From: Methylococcus mesophilus
GTDB taxonomy: Bacteria > Pseudomonadota > Gammaproteobacteria > Methylococcales > Methylococcaceae
Length of the DNA stretch: 64,000 nucleotides
NCBI RefSeq assembly: GCF_026247885.1
Contig: NZ_CP110921.1
Coordinates: forward strand, 744,001-808,000
Direction of reading: 5' to 3'
Positions 21,319 through 31,376 of the stretch are shown piece by piece. The translations under genes were made by a program, and so were the position numbers. Position 1 is the first letter of the stretch, and every line of letters begins with the position of its first letter. Below the pieces are notes generated by a model that was not told where the DNA came from, did no database searches, and was given only the letters and a program-made list of their open reading frames with translations.

Positions 21319-22383
21319 TCAGGCCGCGGGCAGGCGCGTCTCGTCGTTCCAGTCGCGCCACAGCGAAATGAGGATGGCCATGACGGTGGGGCCGATGAAC
21401 AGGCCGACGAACCCCATGGCCTCGACGCCGCCGAAGATGCCCAACAAGGTGGGCAGGAAGGGAATGTTGGCGGCACCGCCGATCAGCGTCGGGCGCACGT
21501 AGTTGTCTGCGATGAGGGTGATGATGAAGCCATACACCGCGAGTACGATGCCGGCCACGGCGTGGCCTTGCACGATCAGATAGATCGAGGCGGCACCGAA
21601 CACCAGCTTGGCGGCGAAAGGCACCAGCGCGACGACTGCCGTCAGCGTGCCGAGCAAAACCGGCTGACTGAGCCCCACGGCCCAGTAGCCGATCCCGAGA
21701 ATGACCCCTTTGCCGATGCCGACCAGCAGCATGCCGTTGACCGTACCGCGCACGGCGGTGACGGCATGCCGGGCATAGCGGGCACCGGCTGAGCCGAACA
21801 GGCTCACGGAACGGCCGAGAATCTGTTGTCCCAAACCGTGCCCGTCGCGGAAGATGAAGAACAGGGCGAGCAGGGTGATGAAACCCGACATGAAGCGGTG
21901 CAGCACCTGCGCCGCCAGATCGCGGGTATAGGTGAACACCGTCCCCATCCCCAGCGCATTGAGCGCGTTCTTGATCGTTTCCGGGTTGCCGAAAGTCTCG
22001 CTCCAGGTTTCCTGTACCCAGTCGCCGACCCAGGGCAACTGAATCAGCCAGTCCGGCGCACCGATGCCGGAACTCTGTACCTTGACCAGCAGGTGGTGGA
22101 GCATCTGCACCTCGTGGCCGAGGACGACGACACCGAAGGTGGCCGGAATCATCAGCAGCACCATCATCAGCAGGGTCATGCCCAGGGGCAGCCAGCCGCT
22201 GCGCATGCCGCAAGGCGTCCTCTGGTACAGATGCTCGTACAAGGGCCAGACGGCAAAGGCCAGCACCACCGCCCAGGCGATGGGCATGATGAAGCCGTGA
22301 AGCACCCAAAGGCCCGCCGCCAGCAACAGCAAGATCGCTAGGCCGGCCGGTTTGAAAACTGTGAAGAAATAGGAAGACATCAT
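21319..22383 (-). CDS. AI-2E family membrane transporter
   Basis: A polytopic protein of 354 residues with about eight membrane helices, typical of the AI-2E/YdiK-PerM family: helices at the N-terminus (GLAILLLLAAGLWVLHGFIM, WAVVLAFAVWPLY), a central soluble part, then LLALFFIFRDGHGLG and GVEAMGFVGLFIGPTVMAIL. Despite the name, substrates of most members are unknown. The start is the paired ATG-ATG after the aminotransferase stop. The gene is sandwiched between that gene and murI with short gaps, so the three are likely co-transcribed. Confidence 0.85.
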   Translation of the reverse strand: MMSSYFFTVFKPAGLAILLLLAAGLWVLHGFIMPIAWAVVLAFAVWPLYEHLYQRTPCGMRSGWLPLGMTLLMMVLLMIPATFGVVVLGHEVQMLHHLLVKVQSSGIGAPDWLIQLPWVGDWVQETWSETFGNPETIKNALNALGMGTVFTYTRDLAAQVLHRFMSGFITLLALFFIFRDGHGLGQQILGRSVSLFGSAGARYARHAVTAVRGTVNGMLLVGIGKGVILGIGYWAVGLSQPVLLGTLTAVVALVPFAAKLVFGAASIYLIVQGHAVAGIVLAVYGFIITLIADNYVRPTLIGGAANIPFLPTLLGIFGGVEAMGFVGLFIGPTVMAILISLWRDWNDETRLPAA

Positions 22384-22409
22384 CGTGAATGCAGGTTTCT
22401 TATGTTTTG

Positions 22410-23585
22410 TTATCGACCGTCCATGATTGTTCGCAGGCCGTGCACCAGGCGGCCTATGCCTTCCTCCGCGGTCGCGGGTCCGAGCGCGCCGTAGGCGATC
22501 CGGAGGTAGCAACCGTCGCCGAGCCCGAAGGCGTTGCCGGGGATCACCGCCACGCCGAACTCCCGGATCAACCGCTCGGCCACGGCAAAGGCATCGCCGC
22601 CGCGCTCGATGCGGATGAGCACGTAAAACGCCCCTTGCGCTTCCGGAACACGGCAGCGTTCGTCCAGTCCCGACAGCGTGTCGAGAACGATGCGCCGCAC
22701 GCGCGCAGTCGTCTGCAGTTTTTCCCGGCAGTACGCCGATCCGATTTCCATGGCTCCGACTGCCGCGTGCTGGGAAACCAGGGGCGCGCAGATCAGGTTG
22801 GTGTCCTGAACCTTGAGCACGGCCTGTTCCAGCGCCTGCGGGATCAGCATGTAACCGATGCGCCAGCTGGCGAATCCGTAGGCCTTGGACAGAGAATACA
22901 GGGAAATCGTATGCCCGGCGGAATCCGGCAGGGAGGCCGGCGAGAAATGGCGCGCATCATCGTAGACGAAGTACTCGTAGGTTTCGTCGGTGATGTGGAA
23001 CAGCCCCCGCTCCCGGCACAGCGCGTTGACCGCCCGCAAAGCGGCTTCCGGGTAGACCGCGCCGGACGGATTATTGGGCGAGATGGTGACGACGGCACGG
23101 GTGCGCGGCGTGATGGCGCGTTCCAGGCGGTCCAGATCGAGCTGAAATTCGCCGTCGGTGGGCAGGGGGACCGGCGTGCAACCCAGCATGCGGACTGCCA
23201 TTTCCTGGTTGAAATAGTAAGGGCTCGGCAGAACGATCTCGTCGCCCGCATCGGCGATGGCGAACAGCGCGTTCAGAAATCCCATGTTGGCGCCCGCAGT
23301 CACCAGCACCGAGCGGCCCGAGAGGGAAATCCCGTTCTCCCGCCCGAGCTTGTCGCCCATCAGCGCCCGCAGCTCCGGCAGCCCTTCCACCGGGCCGTAG
23401 CGGTGCTGGTCCGGCCCCTCGCCGAACTCCCGCATCCGCTCCAGCGCCCGCTGCGGCGGCCCGTACCAGGCCACGCCCTGCCCCAGCGAAATGACGCCGG
23501 GGTGCTCGCGGATCATCGCGGCGATGACCGGAATGATAGGCGCCTGCACCGCGCGCATCCGCCCGCTTACGGGGTTGTTCATCAT
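22410..23585 (-). CDS. PLP-dependent class I/II aminotransferase
   Basis: An aspartate-aminotransferase-fold enzyme of about 391 residues. The PLP lysine lies in SLYSLSKAYGFASWRIGYM, and VTISPNNPSGAVYPEAAL and DETYEYFVYD are the usual cofactor-contact segments. GVISLGQGVAWYGPP near the N-terminus resembles methionine- or kynurenine-type aminotransferases. The amino donor cannot be read from sequence. The start is taken at the ATG pair (MMNNPVSGRM); an ATG 33 bases upstream (MGRFFRF) is also possible. Confidence 0.88.
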   Translation of the reverse strand: MMNNPVSGRMRAVQAPIIPVIAAMIREHPGVISLGQGVAWYGPPQRALERMREFGEGPDQHRYGPVEGLPELRALMGDKLGRENGISLSGRSVLVTAGANMGFLNALFAIADAGDEIVLPSPYYFNQEMAVRMLGCTPVPLPTDGEFQLDLDRLERAITPRTRAVVTISPNNPSGAVYPEAALRAVNALCRERGLFHITDETYEYFVYDDARHFSPASLPDSAGHTISLYSLSKAYGFASWRIGYMLIPQALEQAVLKVQDTNLICAPLVSQHAAVGAMEIGSAYCREKLQTTARVRRIVLDTLSGLDERCRVPEAQGAFYVLIRIERGGDAFAVAERLIREFGVAVIPGNAFGLGDGCYLRIAYGALGPATAEEGIGRLVHGLRTIMDGR

Positions 23586-23744
23586 GGAAAATCCATCGAA
23601 CCGAAAAAATCTTCCCATTTTAGCGCCCCGCGGCACATTTACCCTCACGCCGTGAGCCGCTGAAGTCTCTCCGCGCCGAACCGGCACGCCACTCCGCCGG
23701 CGATACGGCGTGACAAAGCCAAGCGAAATGGTCAGAATTATCCG

Positions 23745-25061
23745 ATGATTATCGACACTTTGATCACCGCGCGCTGGATCATCCCGGTCGAGCCCGACGG
23801 CGTCACTCTCGAACACCATGCCCTGGCCATCGACCGCGGCCGCATCGCCGACCTCCTCCCCACCACCGAAGCGCTGGTCAAATACCAGCCGCGGCGGATC
23901 GAACGGCTGGAACACCACGCCCTGATCCCCGGCCTGGTCAACGCCCACACCCATGCCGCCATGACGCTGCTGCGCGGCGTCGCCGACGACCTGCCGCTGA
24001 TGCAATGGCTGCAGGAGCACATCTGGCCGCTGGAGCAGAAGTGGATCGGCGAAGCCTTCGTCCGCGACGGCGTGCAACTGGCGATGGCGGAGATGATCCG
24101 GGGCGGCGTCACCTGCTTCAACGACATGTACTTCTTCCCTGAGGTGGTGGCGCGCGAAGCGGTCCGGGCCGGCATGCGGGCGGCGGTGGGCATGATCGTG
24201 GTGGACTTTCCCACCGCCTGGGCCGGCGACGCGGATGAATATCTCCGAAAAGGCCTGGCCCTGCGCGACGACTACCGCCACGAACCGCTGATCGCCACGG
24301 TGTTCGCGCCGCACGCGCCCTACACCGTGAGCGACGAGCCGCTGGCCCGTATCCGCACCTGGTCCGAGGAGCTGGACTGCCCGGTGCACATCCATCTCCA
24401 CGAGACCGCCGACGAAATCCACCGGAGCGGCCAGCAGTACGGCATGCGCCCGCTCAAACGCCTGGATCAGCTCGGTCTGGTCGGGCCGCACCTGATCGGC
24501 GTCCACATGACCCAGCTGGAAGACGGCGAGATCGCACGCCTGGCCGAAACCGGCGCCAGCGTGGTGCACTGCCCCGAATCCAACCTGAAGCTGGCCAGCG
24601 GCTTCTGCCCCGCCGCCAAGCTGCTGGCGGCGGGCATCAACGTCGCGCTCGGCACCGATGGCGCGGCCAGCAACAACGACCTCGACCTGCTCGGTGAAAC
24701 CCGCACCGCAGCGCTGCTGGCCAAGGCGGTAGCCAACGACGCCGCCGCCCTCCCCGCCCATCAGGCCCTGCGGATGGCGACGCTGAACGGCGCGGCGGCC
24801 TTAGGACTGGCGGCGGAAACCGGCTCGCTGGCAGTCGGCAAATCCGCCGACGTGGTCGCCATTGGCCTGGAACATATCGAATCACTGCCGATCTACAACC
24901 CGGTGTCCGACCTGGTCTACGCCGCCGGCCGCCAGCAGGTCACCGACGTCTGGGTGGCGGGGCGCCAGGTGCTGAAAAGGCGCGAGCTGCTGACGCTGGA
25001 CGCCGCGGAAATCCGCGAGAAGACGCTGATCTGGCGCGACAAACTGATCCATCATTCCTGA
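23745..25061 (+). CDS. mtaD: 5-methylthioadenosine/S-adenosylhomocysteine deaminase (TRZ/ATZ amidohydrolase)
   Basis: A metal-dependent hydrolase that most likely deaminates MTA and SAH. Metal ligands are visible: the LVNAHTHAAMTLLRG His pair, VHIHLHETADEI, GVHMTQLEDGEI and the Asp in ALGTDGAASNNDLDLLGE. The 438-residue length fits. It heads a plus-strand run with ubiG 13 bases downstream. This is functionally sensible, since UbiG releases SAH. The exact substrate is inferred from the family. Confidence 0.88.
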   Translation: MIIDTLITARWIIPVEPDGVTLEHHALAIDRGRIADLLPTTEALVKYQPRRIERLEHHALIPGLVNAHTHAAMTLLRGVADDLPLMQWLQEHIWPLEQKWIGEAFVRDGVQLAMAEMIRGGVTCFNDMYFFPEVVAREAVRAGMRAAVGMIVVDFPTAWAGDADEYLRKGLALRDDYRHEPLIATVFAPHAPYTVSDEPLARIRTWSEELDCPVHIHLHETADEIHRSGQQYGMRPLKRLDQLGLVGPHLIGVHMTQLEDGEIARLAETGASVVHCPESNLKLASGFCPAAKLLAAGINVALGTDGAASNNDLDLLGETRTAALLAKAVANDAAALPAHQALRMATLNGAAALGLAAETGSLAVGKSADVVAIGLEHIESLPIYNPVSDLVYAAGRQQVTDVWVAGRQVLKRRELLTLDAAEIREKTLIWRDKLIHHS

Positions 25062-25074
25062 CCGGTCGAGACCC

Positions 25075-25800
25075 ATGGCAACCGACAACGTCCATATCGG
25101 CGAAATCGAGAAATTCGGCTCCCACGCCCACCGCTGGTGGGACCCGGACGGCGAACTGAAGACCCTGCACGCCGTCAATCCCCTGCGGATGCAGTTCATC
25201 CAGGCGCACACTTCACTGGCCGGCCGCAAGGCGGTAGACGTAGGGTGCGGCGGCGGCATCCTCACCGAAGCCCTCGCCAAGGCTGGCGCGACTGCCTTGG
25301 GCATCGACCTCAGCGAAGACCTTCTGGGTACCGCAGAAGAGCACTGCCGGGAGTCCGGCCTGACCGTGGCCTACCGGCAGATCAGCGCCGAAGCGCTGGC
25401 GGACTCGCAGCCCGGTGAATTCGACGTGGTGACCTGCATGGAAATGCTGGAGCACGTGCCGGATCCAGCGTCGGTGGTCGCCGCCTGCGCGAGGCTGGCC
25501 AAGCCCGGCGGCACCGTGTTCTTTTCGACCCTGAACCGGAACCTCAAGGCCTATCTCCTGGCCATCGTCGGCGCGGAATACCTGCTGCGCATGATCCCCC
25601 GGGGCACCCATGACTTCGGCAGCTTCATCCGTCCTTCCGAGCTAAGCCGCTGGGCGCGCGACCGCGGCCTGGACCTCGCCGGCATGGAAGGCATCGGCTA
25701 CAACCCCATCACCGGCCAGTTCCACTTGACGTCCGACATCGGCGTCAATTACCTGGCCGCATTCCGCAAGCCCGGTGCGGAGAACGCCGGGGGCTGTTGA
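25075..25800 (+). CDS. ubiG: Ubiquinone biosynthesis O-methyltransferase
   Basis: Performs both O-methylations of ubiquinone synthesis using SAM. SAM motif I is AVDVGCGGGILTEALAKAGA, and FDVVTCMEMLEHVPDP and GGTVFFSTLNRNLKAYL follow. The N-terminal EIEKFGSHAHRWWDPDGELKT is the UbiG signature. At 241 residues it is full length. Preceded closely by mtaD and followed by yciK. The phosphoglycolate phosphatase gene often found between ubiG and yciK is absent here. Confidence 0.95.
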   Translation: MATDNVHIGEIEKFGSHAHRWWDPDGELKTLHAVNPLRMQFIQAHTSLAGRKAVDVGCGGGILTEALAKAGATALGIDLSEDLLGTAEEHCRESGLTVAYRQISAEALADSQPGEFDVVTCMEMLEHVPDPASVVAACARLAKPGGTVFFSTLNRNLKAYLLAIVGAEYLLRMIPRGTHDFGSFIRPSELSRWARDRGLDLAGMEGIGYNPITGQFHLTSDIGVNYLAAFRKPGAENAGGC

Positions 25801-25813
25801 ACGGCTGCCCGCG

Positions 25814-26584
25814 ATGACTACCACTGCCCCCACACTCGAAGGCCGCATCGTCCTGATCACCGGCGCCGGAGGGGATCTCGGCGCCGTCGCCGCCGAAGCC
25901 TGTGCCGATGCCGGCGCGACGGTGATCCTGCTGGGCCGCACCCTCGCCAGGCTGGAAGCCACCTACGACCGCATCGTCCGGCAGGGCGACCCGGAACCGC
26001 TCCTGGCTCCGCTGGACCTGGCCACCGCTACAGCCGAAGAACTGTCGGCCATCGCCGGCTCGATCGAATCCCAGTTCGGCGCGTTGCACGGGCTGATCCA
26101 TTGCGCCGCGCACATGGATTATCTGGGCCCGCTGCGGGACGTCACCGATACCCAGTGGAGCCAAGCGCTCGATGTCAACCTGACCGGAGCCTTCCGCCTG
26201 ACCCGGACCCTGCTGCCCCTGCTGACGCGATCGGAAGCCGCCGCCGTGGTCTTCGTCAGCGACAGCGAAGCCGAGCGCCGGCGCGGCTACTGGGGACCTT
26301 ACGCCGTCGCCAAGGCCGGGCTGGAAGCTTTTGCGCTTGTCCTTGCGGACGAATACGACGGCGCCGGCACGCTCAGAGTCAACCTGTTCACGCCCGGCGC
26401 GGTCCGTACGCGCCTGCGGCGCAAAGCTTTCCCAGCCGAAGCCACCACGGAACCCGCCGCCCTGGCGCCTTATTTCATCGACTTGATGCGCAGCGACAGC
26501 CCCTACGCCAACTGCGAACGGGTTGCCGCCGCCGCGCTCGAACCATCCATCATCGAGGAGGAAATTCAGCATGTACGGACGTGA
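25814..26584 (+). CDS. yciK: YciK-type short-chain dehydrogenase
   Basis: A classical SDR oxidoreductase. The NAD(P) motif is reduced to LITGAGGDLGAVAAE; the catalytic Ser is in VVFVSDSEAERRRGYWG and the Tyr-x3-Lys in YAVAKAGLEAFAL. YciK proteins usually follow ubiG in gammaproteobacteria; their substrate is unknown. The ATG at MTTTAPTLEG, 13 bases after the ubiG stop, is preferred. A GTG 39 bases earlier would overlap ubiG. The stop lies just past the start of sufT. Confidence 0.88.
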   Translation: MTTTAPTLEGRIVLITGAGGDLGAVAAEACADAGATVILLGRTLARLEATYDRIVRQGDPEPLLAPLDLATATAEELSAIAGSIESQFGALHGLIHCAAHMDYLGPLRDVTDTQWSQALDVNLTGAFRLTRTLLPLLTRSEAAAVVFVSDSEAERRRGYWGPYAVAKAGLEAFALVLADEYDGAGTLRVNLFTPGAVRTRLRRKAFPAEATTEPAALAPYFIDLMRSDSPYANCERVAAAALEPSIIEEEIQHVRT

Positions 26585-27119
26585 AGACATCGTCCTGCGG
26601 CGGGATGTCAATGCGGTCCAGATTCCCGACGGCACCCCTTGTGTGCTGCCGCAAGGCCAGGTCGTCAGCCTGTTCCAATCGCTGGGCGGCAACTTCACGG
26701 TCACCACCGAGCGCGGCTACATGGCGCGGATTGCCGGCGCCGACGCCGACGCGCTAGGCAAGGAACCGCCCATCCTGCCCGGCATCAGCCCCGATGCCGA
26801 CGCCGAATCGGTGGAAAAGAACGTGTGGGAAGTCCTGCGTACCGTGTACGACCCGGAGATTCCGGTCAACATCGTCGACCTGGGGCTGGTCTATGCCTGC
26901 CGCGTCATACCGGACGGCGCGGACGGCTTCAAGGTCGAAATCATCATGACCCTGACCGCACCCGGCTGCGGCATGGGCCCCGTGCTGCAAAGCGACGTCG
27001 AAAGCCTGGTGAAAAACCTGCCGTCGGTGTCCGCGGTCGAAGTCAGCGTCGTGTTCGACCCGCCCTGGGGCCGCGACATGATGTCGGAAGTCGCAAAACT
27101 GCAGCTCGGGATGCTTTGA
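26571..27119 (+). CDS. sufT: Fe-S cluster assembly factor SufT
   Basis: A DUF59/MIP18-family protein that helps Fe-S maturation. The C-terminal two-thirds carries the DUF59 core (VWEVLRTVYDPEIPVNIVDL, GLVYACRVI, MTLTAPGCGMGPVLQSDVE). The N-terminal REDIVLRRDVNAVQIPDGT is typical of the SufT subtype (182 residues). GAGGAGG sits nine bases before the ATG. It overlaps the end of yciK by 14 bases. Confidence 0.93.
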   Translation: MYGREDIVLRRDVNAVQIPDGTPCVLPQGQVVSLFQSLGGNFTVTTERGYMARIAGADADALGKEPPILPGISPDADAESVEKNVWEVLRTVYDPEIPVNIVDLGLVYACRVIPDGADGFKVEIIMTLTAPGCGMGPVLQSDVESLVKNLPSVSAVEVSVVFDPPWGRDMMSEVAKLQLGML

Positions 27120-27122
27120 TCG

Positions 27123-28265
27123 ATGGGCGAGCCCTCCTCCTCTCCAGACAGCGCCCGCAAACTACGCATCGCTGTGATTTTCGGTGGCCGCAGCTCCGAG
27201 CATGGAATTTCTGTGATCACCGCCGGCAGCGTGTTGCGTGCAATCGACCGGGAGCGCTTCGAGGTGCTGCCTATCGGCATCACCGCCGATGGCCGCTGGA
27301 CGCTTACCGCCGATGAACCTTCCCGCATGGCCATTTCCGGCGCCACGCTGCCCGCAGTGGCGCAGCTCACCGAGACCGCCGACGGCCAAGTCAACCTGCC
27401 CGTCAGTCCGGTAAGCCGCGAGGTCGTCCACACCGCACCCGGCGCTCTGCCGAAAGACTTGGGCGAGATCGACGTGGTGCTGCCGCTGCTGCACGGTCCG
27501 TGGGGCGAGGACGGTACGTTGCAGGGAATGCTGGAGCTTTCCGGCATACCTTACGTCGGCTCCGGCGTGCTCTCGAGCGCCGTGGGTATGGACAAGGAAT
27601 ACACCAAGCGGGTGCTTCAGTCTTTCGGCCTCCCGATCGGCTCGTATACAGTCGTCCGACCGCGCGACTGGGAGACCGAAGCAGGGCGCGCCTCTGCCCG
27701 CGAGCGCATTGCCCGGCTTGGCTTCCCGGTCTTCGTAAAGCCCGCCCGAGCCGGCTCCAGCATAGGTATCACCAAGGTTGACACCCCTGCCGAACTGGAG
27801 AGCGCCATCCAGTTGGCCCGCGAGCACGATCCCAAGGTGATCGTCGAAGCAGCCTTGAAAGGGCGCGAACTGGAATGCGGCGTCCTGGAGTTCGAGGACG
27901 GTCCGCGCGCCAGCCTGCCCGCCGAAATTCTGGTCGCCGACGGCTACGCCTTCTACGACTTCGAGGCCAAGTACATCGACGCCAGCGAAGTGCAGATTCC
28001 GGCGCGGCTGAGCGAGGAAGAGACCGAGCGGCTGCGCAAGCTCGCCGTCGAAGTCTTCGAAGCGCTATCCTGCGAAGGGCTGGCTAGGGTGGACGTCTTC
28101 CTGTTGGAAAATGGCAGCTTCGTGGTCAACGAAATCAACACCATGCCCGGCTTCACGCCGATCTCGGCATTCCCTCGCATGTGGGAAGCCACCGGTGTCG
28201 GCTACCCCGAGCTGGTCGTCCGGCTGATCGACGCCGCGCTGCGCCGCTCAACGGGGTTGCGCTAG
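27123..28265 (+). CDS. ddl: D-alanine--D-alanine ligase
   Basis: An ATP-grasp ligase making the D-Ala-D-Ala dipeptide for peptidoglycan. FGGRSSEHGISVITAGSVL opens the protein; PLLHGPWGEDGTLQGMLEL, VFVKPARAGSSIGITKV and the metal-binding NEINTMPGFTPISAFPRM are all intact. At 380 residues it is slightly longer than the short Ddl type and close to the VanA-like type. The start lies three bases after the sufT stop. It is the last gene of the mtaD-ddl run. Confidence 0.94.
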   Translation: MGEPSSSPDSARKLRIAVIFGGRSSEHGISVITAGSVLRAIDRERFEVLPIGITADGRWTLTADEPSRMAISGATLPAVAQLTETADGQVNLPVSPVSREVVHTAPGALPKDLGEIDVVLPLLHGPWGEDGTLQGMLELSGIPYVGSGVLSSAVGMDKEYTKRVLQSFGLPIGSYTVVRPRDWETEAGRASARERIARLGFPVFVKPARAGSSIGITKVDTPAELESAIQLAREHDPKVIVEAALKGRELECGVLEFEDGPRASLPAEILVADGYAFYDFEAKYIDASEVQIPARLSEEETERLRKLAVEVFEALSCEGLARVDVFLLENGSFVVNEINTMPGFTPISAFPRMWEATGVGYPELVVRLIDAALRRSTGLR

Positions 28266-28342
28266 CGTTGGCGGAAACGGCTAGGTACAAATCCGCTCAG
28301 CCCATGGGCTTCTGCCGTTTGACAAGCGCCAGACTTGGCCCC

Positions 28343-28392
28343 CTCCGCTCAGGAACCACCCTCTGCATCGGACGACCATTCCCTGAGCGGAG
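28343..28392. repeat. Inverted repeat CTCCGCTCAGG / CCTGAGCGGAG
   Basis: Two exact 11-base arms face each other across 28 bases, and a second short palindromic segment (TTCCCTGAGCGGAGTCGAAGGGA) overlaps the right arm. It lies in the convergent gap after ddl and may act as a transcript end for both sides. It lacks a T-run. Elements with CTGAGCGGAGTCGAAGGG are commonly multicopy in proteobacteria, as I recall. Confidence 0.5.
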
Positions 28393-28491
28393 TCGAAGGG
28401 AACCCGCCGAATCCGCTATCCCCAAATGCAAAAAGCAAATAGCTCCGTGCAATATCAGGGCAATAGATGATCGGCTGAGCCTCGCCAAGAT

Positions 28492-28890
28492 TCACCGATC
28501 CGAAAGCGGCCAGGCCATCTCGTAAGCCCACAGCAAACCCAGCACCACCAGCGCCACCCAGATGCCCACGATCGCGAATCCGGCGGTACGGCTCACCGGC
28601 CTGCCGTTCGCCGCCATTTCCTCCGCCTCGGCCCGGCATTCGGCCAGCACCGGCGGCGGCACCAGCCTCACCGCCAACAGGATTCCCAAAGGAATCAGCA
28701 CCAGGTCATCCAGATAGCCGAGGACTGGCACGAAATCCGGAATCAGGTCGATCGGGCTGAATGCATAGGCCACGATGAATGCGACCAGGAGCTTCGCGTA
28801 CCAGGGCGTCGCCGGATGACGCGACGCGAGGTAGAGCGCGAAGGTTTCCGCCTTGAGTCGGCGGGCTTGGGATTTGAGGCGGGCCAACAT
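28492..28890 (-). CDS. DUF1232 (YkvA-like) membrane protein
   Basis: A protein of 132 residues. The family core is clear: HPATPWYAKLLVAFIVAYAF then SPIDLIPDFVPVLGYLDDLVL, followed by two more hydrophobic helices near the C-terminus (TAGFAIVGIWVALVVLGLLW). The function is unknown. The ATG at MLARLKSQ lies 14 bases after the yejF stop, so it is probably the last gene of the yej run. Confidence 0.85.
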   Translation of the reverse strand: MLARLKSQARRLKAETFALYLASRHPATPWYAKLLVAFIVAYAFSPIDLIPDFVPVLGYLDDLVLIPLGILLAVRLVPPPVLAECRAEAEEMAANGRPVSRTAGFAIVGIWVALVVLGLLWAYEMAWPLSDR

Positions 28891-28904
28891 GGATGAGAGC
28901 TGCG

Positions 28905-30523
<1,619 letters not shown>

Positions 30524-30527
<4 letters not shown>

Positions 30528-31366
30528 CGCGTGTCTTCCAGAAAATCGGCGACGGCGGCCAGATCGGCGTGTTCGATCACCGCATCGGCGATGGCCCGCA
30601 GGGCGGGCTTGGGCCGGAAACCGACGCCCAGGCCCGCGACGCCGAGCAGTTTGGCATCGTTGGCGCCGTCGCCCAGGCCGATGCAGGTTTCCGGCACGAG
30701 GCCGAGCCGGCCGCACAAGCTGAGGAGGAAGCCGGCTTTCTCCGCCCCGCCGCAGATCGGCCCTTCGATGCGTCCGGTCAGGAAGCCGCCGCGCGACTCC
30801 AGCCGGTTGGCGAGGGCGAAGTCCAGCCCGAGCCTGTCCTTCAGCCGGTCGACGAAGAAGTCGAAGCCGCCCGACACCAGAGCGATGCGGACGCCGCGCC
30901 GGCGGCAGGCGGCGACCAGCGCCTCCGCGCCCGGATTCAGCGCGACCTTCTCATCGTAGACCGCCTCCAGCACCGAGACCGGCAGGCCTTCCAGCAGGGC
31001 TACCCGGCGCTGCAGGGCCTGGGCGAAATCCAGCTCGCCGTTCATCGCGGCTTCGGTGATCGCCGCCACCGCCTGGCGCTGACCGGCGCGGTCGGCGATT
31101 TCGTCGATGCACTCGATGGCGATCAGGGTGGAATCCATGTCGGTGACCAGCAAGCCGACGGCAGCGCCGTCGAAGCCTGGCGGCAGCGGATTGATGTCCA
31201 GCCGGAGCGATGTGCGCAGAGCCTCTACGGCTTCGCGTTCCGCCGGCCGGTCATGGCGCAGCAGCCAGTGGGTATGCCGCGGTTCGAGCCGGCCGGGAAT
31301 GGCGGCCAGGATTCGCTCGGCCTGCGCATCGGCAAGGCAGGCGCTATGGATCAGGGTTCGGTACAC
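30524..31366 (-). CDS. serB: Phosphoserine phosphatase
   Basis: The last step of serine synthesis. HAD motif I is VTDMDSTLIAIECIDE, motif II ALVSGGFDFFVDRL, and motif III with the acidic pair is CIGLGDGANDAKLL. A GTG start gives VYRTLIHSACL, with AAGGAG six bases upstream, and 280 residues. The gene lies between yejE (10-base gap) and yejF (ATGA overlap), inside a peptide-transporter operon. Uptake of phosphorylated or Ser-rich peptides, or simple insertion, could explain this; both are guesses. Confidence 0.93.
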
Positions 31367-31376
31367 CAGGACTCCT

